Source of the DNA: Persicaria tinctoria
Taxonomy: Eukaryota; Streptophyta; Magnoliopsida; Caryophyllales; Polygonaceae
Assembly (NCBI GenBank): GCA_037127255.1
Contig: JBANSL010000013.1
Location: forward strand, 12,668,688-12,732,687
Reading direction: 5' to 3'
Length of the DNA: 64,000 nucleotides
Numbering within the stretch: position 1 is the stretch's first letter; each line of letters opens with the position of its first letter. Below, in pieces: positions 23,706 to 39,440 of this stretch. The translations under genes were made by a program, and so were the position numbers. Under the pieces are notes generated by a model. It worked only from the letters and a program-made list of their open reading frames with translations. It searched no databases and was not told the origin of the DNA.

Positions 23706-24473
23706 TAATTGATCAAAACTCTCTGCAAACTACCGGGTTATGATCAGCAATTGTGTACTTAATTAAATGGAGATGTTTATGGTAAGGGGTAGTTGAAGTC
23801 GGTTTTCTCAAGTAGTGCTCGGTAATACGTAACCGTTTTGACTTCCCTCCCTACATATTTTCTAAATTTGATTCAAATTTTACACTAAAATTTTCAACTC
23901 CCTCCATTTATATATTTTTTGCCGACAAATTGCCTTTCATTTCTTGCGCGGGATCTTGTTAAGAAAAACTCACTTTCTTTCTATTTTTCTTTTAAAGAAA
24001 TTAAACTCCCTCTATTATAATTTATAATTTAGAGTAAGAAGGCATGCAATATTGAAAGTCAATTTTTCCTAGAATTCATATCCAATTACGTACATAACAT
24101 TATAAATATCAATAAATCACTTTTTTCACAACCACCGGTATATTCTTAGGTGTAACACTAAATTAATTAGTATATATATATATTTATGATAAAAACAATT
24201 CATAAAATTATATTTATGTTATAAATAAATAATTATATATATTTATATACTCTTCACTTGACAATTTTACTTTTACATAAAGAAAATAAATAAATAAAAG
24301 GAAGAGTAGTCATCACTTACAAGTATCAATTAAAACATTGGCCTTGTGTACATAGCTAGTTAGAAGCCCCTCTAGACGACCTCGACCTATATCATCCATA
24401 ATACTAAAAAATTCATCATTCATCACATATTTTAAAAATAAGCAAGATAAATTGATAATTGTTTAAGTTACCT

Positions 24474-27400
24474 CTAAAATTCATCATCATCTTCTTCAAT
24501 ATCGTGGTCCTCACAATCCTTATCATCCTCTGAATTTTCTTCATTTGAGCTAGAATACAAAAAAAGTTCTTCATCATCTTCTAATTGAATATCAACATCA
24601 TTCTCTTCATCATCCATGGGAGTAGCTTCACTTGGGTCTTCTAGATTTTCGGCATCTTCGATTATTGGTGCATGGACAACTTCTTGAGGCTGATATGCAT
24701 CTTCTTGATTATCGATCCACACTTTCTCAATTGTGCTTCGTGCTTTTGTTTTACATACAGCCCACCAATTTGCACGCTCTCGTGTTGCACCAGGATAAGA
24801 CGCATAAAAAACTTGAATAGCTTGTTGCGCCAAAATAAATGGATCATTTTTCTTGTAAAACCTTTTTTGATGGACATCTACGAGATCATATTTTTTGTGG
24901 ACTTTCATGCCAGTTTGTGGATCGAACCAACGACATTTAAAAACCACAAGTTGTTTCGGAAGAGCACCTGGATACTCTAGTAGTATTATCTCTTCAATAA
25001 GACCAAAGAAATCAGTTTCATCTGCATTATAATTTGACCCCTTGATCCAAACACCACTATTCATGTTGGAGTTGCCTTCTCCTCTTTCCAAAGTTTGAAA
25101 ATTATAACCATTCACCTCATATCCTGTCCTTGCTAATGCAATTGCTCTAGGGCCATGTGCTAAACTTTTTATTAAATCATCATGTACATCGTTCTTGTGA
25201 TCTTTTACCTGAGAAAAATTAATAAGAATTAGTAAAACAAAAAAAATTAAACAAAAACACACTTACATATGCTTTGAACCATGGTACGAACTCTTCATCA
25301 AAGTTTCTATCATTTGCCCCACTAACTTCATTATCAAAAATCCTAAAATAAAAAAAGCATACAATCTTATTGTAAGATATAAAATATTTAAATGGGTACG
25401 TTACTTTACATATTTGTATTAAAAAGTGATGTCTAAAGATACATACTCGGCATAAGGGCCAACTTCTGGACAATTTAACAATATGAATGTCTCAAGTACA
25501 TGCTTTTCTGTTGGATCGATAATCCATCGTTTTGTGGATTTACCATATGCACGACCTGGATAGTTAAATATAGAGAAAGGTGAATAAACACTTTCAGTTG
25601 GAACTTCGTCACCTTGTTGAGGTTGCCTTCTTGCATTTTTTGTTTTAGAATAATGTTCAGCTAATGTAGCTATTTCCTCAATACTGTATGAGCAACAAAT
25701 GGAAGCTTCAACACGTGCCTTATTTCCAACTTTATTTTTCAAGTGATGTAAGAACCTGGAGCAATAAAAATAACATGTTTGCAAATTACTAATAAATACA
25801 TATAAATTTTATTAAAGATAATTTTATAATATTGTATATTGTATATTACCTCTCAAATGGATACATCCAACGATATTGCACCGGTCCGCTAACCTTTGCT
25901 TCATAAGCCAAGTGTATTAATACATGCTCCATTGAGTCAAAGAATGAGGGTGGGAAAATCTTCTCCAACTTGCACAAAATTAGAGGCATAGCAATTTCCA
26001 ACTTTTCCATCTGCGCAATTGACAATATCGGTGAACATAAAGAGTGAAAGAACTGACTCAATTCAGTTAGAGTCCCCCAAACCATTTCTGGTAACACTTC
26101 TCTAAAAGCAATTGGTATCAATCTCTGCATAAAAACATGGCAATCGTGGCTCTTCATCCCAATAAGTTTCAGCTCATCCATTTGTACACACTGACCAATG
26201 TTAGAAGCATAACCATCCGGAAATTTTAACGATTGAATCCATTCACAAATGACTCTCCTTTGATTTCTAGTCAATGTATAATCTGCCTTTGGTTTCGGGC
26301 CACTCTGATCCTTCTCCATCTTCAACTGCGGAAGATCACAATACAAACTAATATCTTTTCTTGCATTTACTGTATCCTTGGACTTTCCACGTATGTCCAT
26401 CACCGTGTTAAAAACGTTATCAAATACGTTTTTTTCTATGTGCATAACATCAAGATTATGATGAACAAAATGTGTTTTCCAGTATGGAAGCTTCCAAAAT
26501 ATGCTTTGTTTGGTCCATTTATGAGTTTTCCTGTATCCCTCAATAGTCAAATGCGGAGCATCAATCACGGATGATAAATCTTTAACACAATCACAAATCT
26601 CATGTCCACTTAAACGTCGAGGAGCACTTGATCTCTCAACCTTACCCTTGGAAAATGCCTTTGTATTTCTTCGAAACAGGTGATCATGTGGCAAAAACCT
26701 CCGATGACAATCAAACCATGATGGTTTTATGCTATTTTCCAACCAAAAAGACGTAGTATCTTTCATACAAATTGGGCAAGCCATAACACCAGCTGTACTC
26801 CAACCTGACATCATTGCATAAGCTGGAAAATCATTTATTGTCCACAACAAGGAAGCACGCATAAGAAAGTTTTCATCACGAGAGATATCAAATGTTGGAA
26901 CACCTGGTCCCCACAACAACATCAATTCTTCAATCAAAGGTTGTAAACAAATATCGATCAACTTCTTTGGATTGCGCGGGCCAGGTATAATCATGGACAA
27001 GAACATGTATGGGGTTTTCAAGCACATAGATGGAGGAAGGTTATAAGGGGTTACAATGATTGGCCAACATGAATAAACTTTTCCGGATGGATTAAATGGA
27101 GTAAACCCATCTGCACATAATGCTAAACGAACATTACGAGATTCTGATGCAAATTCAGGATATGCTTGATCAAAATGCTTCCATGTTTCACTATCAGACG
27201 GATGACACATTATTCCATCTTCAACCTCATGCTCAGCATGCCATCTCATGTGCTTGGCAGTAGTCGTAGATGCATATAACCTCTGCAACCTAGGTATTAT
27301 AGGCAAATAGCGCAACTGTTTATGAGGAATATCTTTTTTTCCTCCTTTTTTACTATACCTTTCCTTATTGCAAAATTTACAACAACGCAATTCGATATCA

Positions 27401-28164
27401 TCCTTCCAATATAACATGCAACCCCGTGGACAAATATCAATCTTCTGCAAAGGCAATTCCAATTCTTTGACAAGCTTTTTAGTCTTATAATAATCAGCGG
27501 GGAGTTTGTGATTCGGAGGCATGCACTTTCCTGCCCATTCACAAATCTTGTTGTAGCAATTTTCCGACAAGTTAAACTCAGTTTTGATCTTAAGAAGATC
27601 TAAAACAGCAGACAATTGAGTTTCTTCACAACCATCCCATAATGGTTCATTAGCTGCTTCTAGAATATCCCAAAATCTTTTGGATGAGGCTATCTGCTCG
27701 GCCATATCAACATCAACATTTGGTTGGTTAGCAGAGGAGTCAACATTATCACTATTTGTAGAGGGGATTTGGTCTTGACTAGCACTATCAGTTTCTGCCC
27801 AATATGGAATAAAGCTCGGACCAGCTGCATCAAACACCATCTGTTGTTGTGAATTTAGGTGATTGTATTCTTGTCTCATTGGAAAATTTTGATGGGATGA
27901 AGATGTGGATGACTCGATGCGTGGCTCTCCATGACAAACCCAACGATGGTAGCTTGGAGTAAACCCAACTCGATACAAGTGTCCTTTCACAATTTCAGGT
28001 CCATGAAACTTTGTATTATCACAATCGTGACCTGGACATCGAATTTCACATGAACTAGTATGTGCCAATGCAAATTTGATGAACTCGTTTACCCCTATTA
28101 TAAACTCTTCTCTCATTCCTCTACGAGAAGGTAATAATTTGTTGTACATCCAATTTCGATCCAT
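24474..28164 (-). CDS. CACTA TNP2-like transposase
   Basis: Four exons, 28164-25850, 25755-25447, 25342-25267 and 25208-24474, join in phase to give 1144 residues with no internal stop. The N-terminus (MDRNWMY to about residue 80) is the transposase-associated zinc-binding domain with CPGHDC. Next comes the Transposase_21/TNP2 catalytic region, with the CADGFTPF segment (D352), PGPRNPKK, and ACPICMKDTTSFWL. Then come the LDVMHIEKNVFDN motif, a DUF4218-type part running through YRWMYPFER across the exon 1-2 border, and a DUF4216-type part (VVFKCRWFDP). The last 60 residues are strongly acidic. The protein would act in the nucleus to cut the element ends. The start is the first ATG of the frame and matches the family's usual beginning. 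Confidence 0.9.
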
Positions 28165-30799
28165 TGCGAGATGTTAAACCTAAACGTAAACTTAAAAATT
28201 ATTGAACAATTCCCCAATTGCAAGATATTTCACTAATAACAATTAATAGATTTATTAAATGACACAAGTTAACTTTTGAATCTAGATCTGGGTAAATTAA
28301 TGATCATATTTAATATTTATATTGATATTTTTATCATATGGTTAATATATAATATATTTTCAATTTTTTTACATTATTATTTTTAGTAACAATAAATTCC
28401 AAATTATTTAATTTTTATTTCTTTTAAAATATATATTTTTAAAAATATTTTAATTTTTTTAAAACAAATTTTGCCTACTTAACTTTTGTTTATTCAAATT
28501 ATATTCTTTTTCGTTGCTTAAATATTTTTCAGATATTTTTATAATTTTTTAACAAAGTGAACTATAACTTTTTCCTATATAACATCCCTTAATATTTTAA
28601 TGTTTTTATTAGTATTATTTTTTTATTCAATTATTAATTTTTAGTTTGCTAATGTATTAGATACTCATGTCCATTTATAAGCTAAATGGTTTTTTTCCTA
28701 ATATATGCCAACTAAATCTTATGTATTTTTAACCTGTAGTACGCATGTAGTACAAATCAATAAATTATGGTCTTGTAGCTATTGTGTGCAAAATTTTAAT
28801 TTTTTAATTGAAGTGTATATTTTTATTAAACTATTTATTCTATAAGATATAATTAATATGATAAATATTATAAAAAATGTTATTTATAATTTCTTAATTT
28901 ATAATAGATATTTGATATTTGATTGTTTAAAAATATCTACTTTCTTATCGTAGAATAGATAGTTGATTTAGAATATATATTTTTACGAAATTATATATAG
29001 ATAAATAGATAAATTGTTGTTTGTATTGACTTTACATAAATTAAAATTATATATTACTTTTAAGATTACATGTAAAAATGATTTGCGTTTAATTTCAACT
29101 CTTAAAAATAGATCATTTCGTAACGAGAATTAAATAAATATGTGATATTTGATATTTTATTATGATTTTCAGCTAATAAAAATAGTGAATCTATAATCTA
29201 AAAATTTGTTAAAATAATAAATGATTTACAACTTTAAAAAAAGGTGTTTTCCACAATATTTTATCCTTTTTTTTTTGCCGTAATATTGAATTAATTGATG
29301 GCTTCCAAACATAAAAGCAAGTAATTCATCAAAAATATTACTAGTAAATTAGATAACATTTTTAATAGAAAATTAAACAAAACTGTTCTTTATTTATTTA
29401 TAGATATTTTCAATTTAAAGGAGAAAAGGGATGAGGTCGACTAGGAAGGAATGAAATTACTATTACTATGGAGAAGTATTAAAAACCATGCCCTGTTTCG
29501 ACCCAAGAAAAAAACACAATCATCCCCTGTTTATCCCCGGTTTATTTGCTTTGTTTAATTTCTATGAAAAATTATTCATAAATTCCCCCCAAAATAAAAT
29601 AAAAAAAAGAGTAAGAGTAAAGTGATTTTTACTATATACTCGTGTGCCGAAATATAAAATTTGTCAATGTAGATTGTGTTTGTTGCTTTTTTGGTAGATC
29701 ATATGTGTGTTTTTATTTGTAATAGAAAATTGAAAGAAAAAAAATATACAAATACAAACTACTAAGATGATTAACTGAGGCTGATGTAGAGATAGGTTTT
29801 GACCAATCCATGTTAGTATCTAAATGAAATTTGATCCTTTTTAAATAAAAACAGACTAATCACACAAAATATTATTAACCTATAAATTATAAGGATGGTG
29901 ACATGAGGTTTATTGCACACACGAAAATAAGAAGAAGAGTAATTACCTGCTGCCTTAAACCAATTAACGTGAGATATGAAGAGCCACAATTATATATAGC
30001 GCAACAATGCAACACGACTTTGAGTACCTCTTCGATTTCTCCCTTCAAATCCAAAGATAGAGTATGAGCTAAGATTATAAGAAAATAATAATAAGAATCA
30101 ATTTCTAAATTTGATTGAAATTGCATCTACATATATAAATTTATTATAAAGATCGACTATGTACCTTGTATATAATTGTAAATGGATATTGATCAATCGA
30201 TTTGGGAACAAAGTTAAGGCGATCGAGGAAATCTGAGAAATGTGATATCGAGAAGCTATAGAGCCTATAATAGCGTACGTCGTTGGCTCGTTGCTTCACG
30301 TACAGGCAGCGATTGAGCAATGTGTACTTTGTGGTCGAAGATGAACTTCAAAATTATCTCAAGAATTGCGATTATATTCTTGAAGGAGAGATATCAGTAG
30401 CATATAACCTATCTATTTATAGATTGAAAGATCCAGGATTTTGTGTTAGTATCTTACTCAAACAAATATTGTTAAGCAGTGAGGATTTTGTGGAATATAG
30501 TTTTTTTTTTTAAAGAAATTCATAAATCAAGGATAGCTACTGTTTTTTCTTATGTGGTAGAAATAAAGCCTAATTAGTAGGCCCTTCAAACTTCATTTAT
30601 AAGGCCGGATTAATAAAAAAATATTTCACCATAGGTTTAACGAAAGATAAATAAATAGATTTTGAAAAATGGCCTACCTTAACCCCACCCACTTAAATTT
30701 ATAGATTACACTATCAATATATAAGTTCTACTCTTATCTGATTAATTTTATCAGTGGTATATAGATAGTATCAACTACCTTCGGGGAAAAAAATTGGCG
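28165..30799. other. CACTA 5' region upstream of the transposase
   Basis: About 2.6 kb of very AT-rich DNA separates the transposase start from the right subterminal repeats. It presumably holds the transposase promoter and perhaps an untranslated exon. The small frames near 29887-30126 and 30283-30513 have no recognisable product. Confidence 0.5.
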
Positions 30800-31128
30800 C
30801 TCCAGTTTAAATTTCCGTTGGAATTAATTCCCACATCTAAGACCGTTGGAAGCTATGAAGGTTGTTTTCACCTCCCGACGAGGATATCGGTTGGTTAATT
30901 ATCCAACCATGGTGGTTGTTGGTACATTTTTTTCTTCCAACCAATTTACTCGTCGGTATATTATCCAACAAGTTTAACCATTGGTCCAATATCATCATGA
31001 CAAGTGTATGCGTCGGTAAAGTATCCCGACATTACACGGCATTGGTAATTTATCAACTCGACAAGTATATTCATTGGTAACTTACTCGACGGTCATGATC
31101 GTTGGTATGCTATCGTTGGAGATGCCTG
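30800..31128. repeat. CACTA right subterminal repeats
   Basis: Motifs of the form CGTTGG, CATTGG, CGTCGG and TATCCAAC recur about every 20-30 bp in alternating orientation, mirroring the left end. Confidence 0.75.
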
Positions 31129-31140
31129 GATTTCTAGTAG
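31129..31140 (-). repeat. CACTA right terminal inverted repeat, lacking the outer TG
   Basis: The end reads GATTTCTAGTAG directly followed by AAA. Compared with the left end, the terminal TG is missing before the target duplication. Confidence 0.8.
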
Positions 31141-31519
31141 AAAGTTTGGGTGAGTAGCTGATGAAAAACTATGATTCCGAAAATTAATTAAACTAAAATC
31201 TTATATTTATTTCATTTAAAATTATATAATATCAAAACCACAAACTCCGAAAAGCTACTTAGTTTGCCAAACAAATATTAGGATATGTTATTCCTATAGA
31301 TAGAATTTCGATACTATATCTTATCTATAAAGATCATTCTCATGAGATTGTGTATAACTTATAAAACCTTGTGGTCTAAAGAATATGTGTATACATACCT
31401 TAATTGTATAATCAAAATTCAAAAAGCCTGCAATTCTTTAGGGCCGAGTAAATAGATTTGCCTACGTACTGATGTATAAAAAGAATGAGAATTTGCAACT
31501 AGTAAAAATAAGGTTGAAA
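31141..31519. other. Intergenic flank of the CACTA element
   Basis: AT-rich. The segment at about 31195-31260 (AAAATCTTATATTTATTTCA, then AAAAGCTAC) is related to sequence at about 15107-15170 in the pectate lyase intron, so a dispersed repeat family is present. No gene seen. Confidence 0.4.
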
Positions 31520-31830
31520 TAAGTGTTTCCCCCCAATTTGTTATTGCTATGTATCACTACTGATGTATCGCTGGTCAGCGGTATCACTACTGGTGGTGTT
31601 TGGTGTCGACCTTTAGTCTATGTTGTCCCCAGCATTTTCGAGTTAGGTTCGCGGGTTCGACTACATTTGTGTGCTTCTCACTGTTTGTATTGCACCTTTC
31701 TTTTGTTTCTTATATTGTTGTTTCTTATGTTGCATGTATTGACGGTTCGCCGTCTACCGACTTAGTCGGCCTCTCGAGGTGTCGGGTCTGTATGACCCTC
31801 GAATTATTTCCTAATTAAAAAAAAAACAAA
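31520..31830 (+). mobile_element. Probable retroelement 3' tail with poly-A
   Basis: A T-rich, GC-mixed stretch ends GACCCTCGAATTATTTCCTAA and then a short poly-A. A similar ending (CGAATTTTTTCCTTAT then poly-A) occurs at about 33434-33455. They look like the 3' ends of related non-LTR retroelements, truncated at their 5' sides. Confidence 0.4.
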
Positions 31831-31884
31831 TTGTTGTTACTAGCTAATAACATAGCAATAACAAATTTCTTCAAATAAAATATA

Positions 31885-32108
31885 CTACCTCCGTCCAAAA
31901 ATACATGGACTTTACTATTCACACACGCTTTTTTAAGAAGATAAAAACTATATAAAATATTAATTTTTTTAATAATTACAAACTTATTGATAATAAGTTT
32001 GTAATTATTAAAAAAAATTAATAAAAAAGTTAATATTTTATGTAGTTTTTAGCTCCTAAAAAAACGTGCATGAATAGTAAAAGTCCATGCATTTTTTGAC
32101 GGAGGGAG
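31885..32108. mobile_element. Stowaway MITE
   Basis: The terminal inverted repeats CTACCTCCGTC and GACGGAGGGAG are flanked by TA on both sides (31883-31884 and 32109-32110). The 224-bp body is AT-rich and largely palindromic around TAATAAGTTTGTAATTATTA. Typical Tc1/mariner-derived MITE. Confidence 0.85.
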
Positions 32109-32110
32109 TA

Positions 32111-33069
32111 TAATCATTAAATCTTTCTGAAATTTGAAAAAACACATTTTTACGCTCTCAAACACCCGGTCAATTTGTATCCTTTCTTTTTTTAACATCT
32201 ATATAAACATTAATTAATGAACTTTTTAAGTAATCCGTATTACATATGTAAATAATACCTTAATTATATATACATTTTCTTAACTTTATATGACTTCAAC
32301 AACAACGTAACAATTCTTGTCTTTAGTTTTCTCCTCAAAGTAGGGTCTGAAGTCGTCAGGTGTACACATTATTTTTTTGACTTTATCAAGAGAGTGTTTT
32401 CAAGTGATCTAAAAATATAGACACAATAGCAAAAAAAAAAATTGAGTTATATATATAGAGATAGAAAGAATATATTGTTAGTTGATTCACCTATATATTT
32501 CTAACTCTTCTTTGACTACCTTAACTCTTCTAATTAGTTATAGTCTTATAGTAAAGTCATCACACTATTCACGATCGAGTCATGAGTGCACTCGGTAGCG
32601 CAATTCCTCACTAAAAATTAGTTATATATAAGAAATTGAGCAATAAAGTAATGATATAAAATAATGTATTTTTTTAAACTTGTATTTCTTAATTAAAACT
32701 TTGTCAAAATGAGTCGAGGGAGTTTATTTTCGTAGTGTGGGGCTGGGATGCCGGATGGGGTCAACCATTTTGACCATGCAGGAAATAGTTACTAATTAAA
32801 GCATTGGCCGGATTGGATATGGAGGTAAAATAATAAAAATGAATATATGCATCTGGAATTCGTGTGAGGCGTTCATCACGGAGGATTATATATAAAAATA
32901 AATAATGCATGCAAGAAATTCCCAATCAACAAATGGTTGACCCATATGGCCATATGACTATAATTATATACAAGTATACAACCAATGCATCCCTACTTTT
33001 ATGTATTTCTGCAGAAAAATTAATTAACCTTGTTATCAAATATTATTTCTCCTTATAAACATCATAATC

Positions 33070-33074
<5 letters not shown>
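32111..33074. other. Intergenic, AT-rich; no gene seen
   Basis: No reading frame or repeat end was recognised in this stretch. Confidence 0.5.

Positions 33075-33160
<86 letters not shown>
33075..33160. repeat. Long TA microsatellite
   Basis: About 43 uninterrupted TA dinucleotides. Reading frames across it on both strands are artefacts of the repeat. Confidence 0.95.
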
Positions 33161-33161
<1 letters not shown>

Positions 33162-33163
<2 letters not shown>

Positions 33164-33460
33164 TGTCTTCTTTGCCTTTCGAGGATTTCTGCTTTTCGTC
33201 TTTCCAGCGGCGAGATATCGTGTCAACTAGTGTTGTCCCATGCACTCGTTATCCACTTCACCACACCAGGTTTCCTTCATCTCGATATTGTATCCGCTTA
33301 TTTGCTTAGGGTTTGGGGTTTTTCCGGATTTGCTTTATGGTGTTTCTTTTGATTTATTATGTATTTGTATTTCTTTCAGATCCTCGTGATCTCATCCTTC
33401 GGGATGCTCTCGAGTTGGCTAGCCACCACGCGAATTTTTTCCTTATAAAAAAAAATAAAA
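33162..33460 (+). mobile_element. Probable retroelement 3' tail
   Basis: T-rich sequence ends near GCCACCACGCGAATTTTTTCC followed by a poly-A-like run. The ending resembles that at about 31790-31830. No open reading frame remains. Confidence 0.35.
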
Positions 33461-33702
33461 AATCATAATCTTCGTATATACTTTATTCAACTACATAACA
33501 TGATATTTATACACTTCAAACTTTACAATGCAACCGTGGTATTTGGTGATATGTTTGCTTGTAGTTCTTATGGTTTTTATAATATTAATTCATTTAATAT
33601 TAAAAACATATAAAATAAATTATAATTAAATATTAACTCTAACTACCACTATACTATATATATTATTTTATTTTTTATAAATTTAAATAAATTTCCACCA
33701 AT

Positions 33703-34198
33703 ATGTTGCGGCCACCGGCCGCCTAGCTCTTAGGCGGCTAGGCGGGTGCCTAGACGGACTTAGAACAAACTGGATTATTTCCTTATATTTTGACGAATAA
33801 CACTTGTCAATAATTCATATAATGTAATAATAATCTATAATATCACTCATAAGCCCAAATTTGCGGTAATTAAAGTAAATAAATGCAAAAGTACACGTCT
33901 GACTAACAACTCTAAACCTCCTAAAATCCAAAACTATAGGTTCGACTGAAAAGCAAATACACCCCGACTTGGGGGATCAAAAAACCCTAAGTCAACTAAT
34001 CACATGCTTAAAAGCTCAAATTAAAGAATCGTGCCTATGCGTCGCCTGGGCGGGCCCAGGCGGGGTCTAAGCGGCGCCTAGGCGAGACTAGGCAGTGCCT
34101 AGACGGATTTCCGCTTAAGGGCCCGCCTAGGCTTAAAAATTCCTAAGTCGGTCCCGCCTAGACTTAGGCGGTGCCCAGACGTGATTTTTAGAACACTG
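33703..34198. mobile_element. hAT-like non-autonomous element with CCTAGGCG repeats
   Basis: Two GC-rich blocks (33705-33770 and about 34030-34170) are packed with CGCCTAGGCG-type palindromic motifs. The right border reads GATTTTTAGAACACTG, which resembles the inverted CAGTGTTCTAAAAA terminus seen in some plant hAT elements. A matching left terminus was not found, so it may be truncated. Confidence 0.4.
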
Positions 34199-35718
34199 AT
34201 ATATATAGGGGTGCGCTCTGGTGAAAACCAAAGTTATCTATTCACTGATGGATTGTGGCTACATATTATGACTACCTAATATTTTAATAATTTATTTTGG
34301 CAACAAAAAAATAAAATAGATATAAATAAAATAACACCGATTAAATAATTAATTTTGATATAAATACAACTCTCCACCAAAAAATAATCTAGATATAAAT
34401 AAAATAGCACCTATCAAGTATTACATATTTATCTATGAATATTTTTGGTAAGTATGACTATGAAATATTTTTTATTTATATTTTGTTCAATTAACTAAAA
34501 TATATATAGATAGATTGTGACTTTTATAACTTTTTATAAACTATGACAACATATTTTTTTTTTCTTATGATCAACCACAACGCGCCATATCGCCCAATGA
34601 TAGTACGATGTGTATCGGTTTTAGTATATATATAAAAAACAACGGTGCAAGTCCATTGAGGTTCATGGAGGTGCGTTGCATGGGACCGAGAAAGAGCATC
34701 GGCCTACAACTACGTACAACTGTACAAGTGGTACAACTACCCAATTTCTCTCTTCATATATTCATTCCTCCCAACTATGTTGTGGTACGGTCTCCACCAA
34801 AGTTACAAGTAACAAAAATATATTGCCGTAGTTTATCTCTTTCATCTAAGATATGTTATTTTTCGATTATAATATCCACCGCATTTTAACGGACATTTAT
34901 TCAACGAAGTGTTATACGTACACGTAACACATCTAGAGAAACTTTAAGTGTTTTAAAAAAATCTGTAATTCCTTTCACTTGTTTTCTTTTTATAATCTTG
35001 CTTAGACTTTGGCGAATCCAATAAGTTAATATCACTTCATGTTCGAATTGGGTTTGTGGACTTATTTGTAATTCACAACTTTCTAATTGAGGGAATGCAG
35101 ACCCTATTGACCCTGCTTTTACAGGATATACTGGGTTGTTGTTGTGAATAAATTAAAGGAATGCGAACATATTATAAGTATTAATGTCAATTAATTATAT
35201 GCTCATTAGACCATCTCTAATAATTTCTCTAAAAAAATTTAAAATGAAAAAAAAAATCTTTTTTTTTTCTAAAATTTGGAGAAATATTTAGTTTTGGAGG
35301 ATGTTGCATATTTGAAAAACCATCTCAAATTCTTTTTTTTATCGCTTTCCTTCCAAATATGAGATAGAAAATCTATTAGATAAAAAAGTCAAAATTTTCT
35401 AAAAATTATTAAATCCCCAGAATTAGAAGTTTTTTTTTTGGTCAACAAATTAGAAGTTGTTAGATGTGCTCTATATGCACTTTGAGATATTTAATTAAAA
35501 TTTTTGATTTTCTAATATATATCCTTAGGATTATATGTTAAGCATTCTAGTCTGAGAAATATTTTTCCTAGATACACCGATTAAGACAAATTTAAAATAG
35601 ATTATGAAACTCGTCTATATATATATTTAATATAAAAAATTCAATTTAATTTTTTAATCTATACCCTATATATGTATATAGGTTAGACAAATCATTAAAA
35701 AGTAAATTTATATATATA
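34199..35718. other. Intergenic, AT-rich; no gene seen
   Basis: The segment beginning GGGTGCGCTCTGGTGAAAAC at 34209 may be the end of another element, but no partner end was found. The rest is AT-rich with no supported gene. Confidence 0.4.
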
Positions 35719-36323
<605 letters not shown>

Positions 36324-36369
36324 TAGTTATAGTTATAAGACTTGAACATCAGAATCTATTTATTATACA

Positions 36370-37060
36370 TCTCTATATATATAAAAGCGAGAATGGGCTC
36401 AAAGTTGAATTACCCTTTCACCCCTATTATTCAATTGCGAATTTTAATAATTACAAAATTGCCACTACGTCTCACTCAAATCTGAATTACCTTTTCACCG
36501 GCGACACCCTCTCGCCTCTCAGCTCTCACCTCTCCACATCCCTCTGCACTCTGCAGTTCCTCTGCAGTTTTGCCTGTCTTCATGATTCATCTTTCATTTT
36601 GCCGAAATGTTCTATGCCCTCAAGGAAGATATCGGTGGAGACCAGGCTATTCCGTAAATCGAAGCGGTCTTCGATGGGTGGTTCTATGTTTTTTGAAACC
36701 CTAAAACGTGAGTTATCTAAAATTCCCTGCGGAACTCCTCTTCCACTCTCATCGCCGCTTACGAACTTCGTCTCCTCTCCACCGTAGACGGCGATCGTGA
36801 ATCACCGGCGAAAGCCACCAGTCATCAGTCGGACATAAGATTCACAAGTCCGCCTGAGTCATCTGAATTTCTATGCAGATTAGTACCTCCAAGATCATGA
36901 AGAGCTCGAAATTGAAAACTGGCGATCAGTCCCACGGTTCCAACAGATTTAAGAAGCCTACGAATAAGGTCTCTCCCTTGAGGCTTTTGCCAATGCCACG
37001 ACCAAGAGGAACGCCAACATCAATCACTACAAATCTTCTAAGATAAGTATGATATTTCTC
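36370..37060 (+). mobile_element. Helitron-like 5' end with gene-like cargo (candidate)
   Basis: At 36370 the sequence TCTCTATATATATAAAAGCG follows an A, which resembles the 5' ends of plant Helitrons (A^TC insertion, AT-rich start). It is followed by GC-richer, exon-like sequence at about 36480-37060 that matches no protein family I recognise. A 3' end with a hairpin and CTRR was not found, so the element boundaries are unknown. Confidence 0.3.

Positions 37061-39440
<2,380 letters not shown>

Larger units (their letters stand above)
20629..31140 (-). mobile_element. Complete CACTA (En/Spm) DNA transposon
   Basis: The element begins CACTACTAGAAATTCAGG and ends CCTGGATTTCTAGTAG, and both sides are flanked by AAA, the expected 3-bp target duplication. 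Both ends carry subterminal arrays with TTCCAACGG/CGTTGG-type motifs. Inside, on the minus strand, are a TNP2-like transposase gene (28164-24474) and a Transposase_24-type gene (23705-21401). I found no stop or frameshift in either after splicing. This is the layout of an autonomous element. The oddity is that the right end lacks the outermost two bases (TG) expected from the left terminus. Confidence 0.92.

Noticed and set aside
30283..30513. Plus-strand frame inside the CACTA 5' region
   Set aside because: No domain, opposite strand to the element's genes, and in AT-rich DNA.
33030..33245. Frames on both strands with IYIYIY runs
   Set aside because: They are translations of a TA microsatellite.
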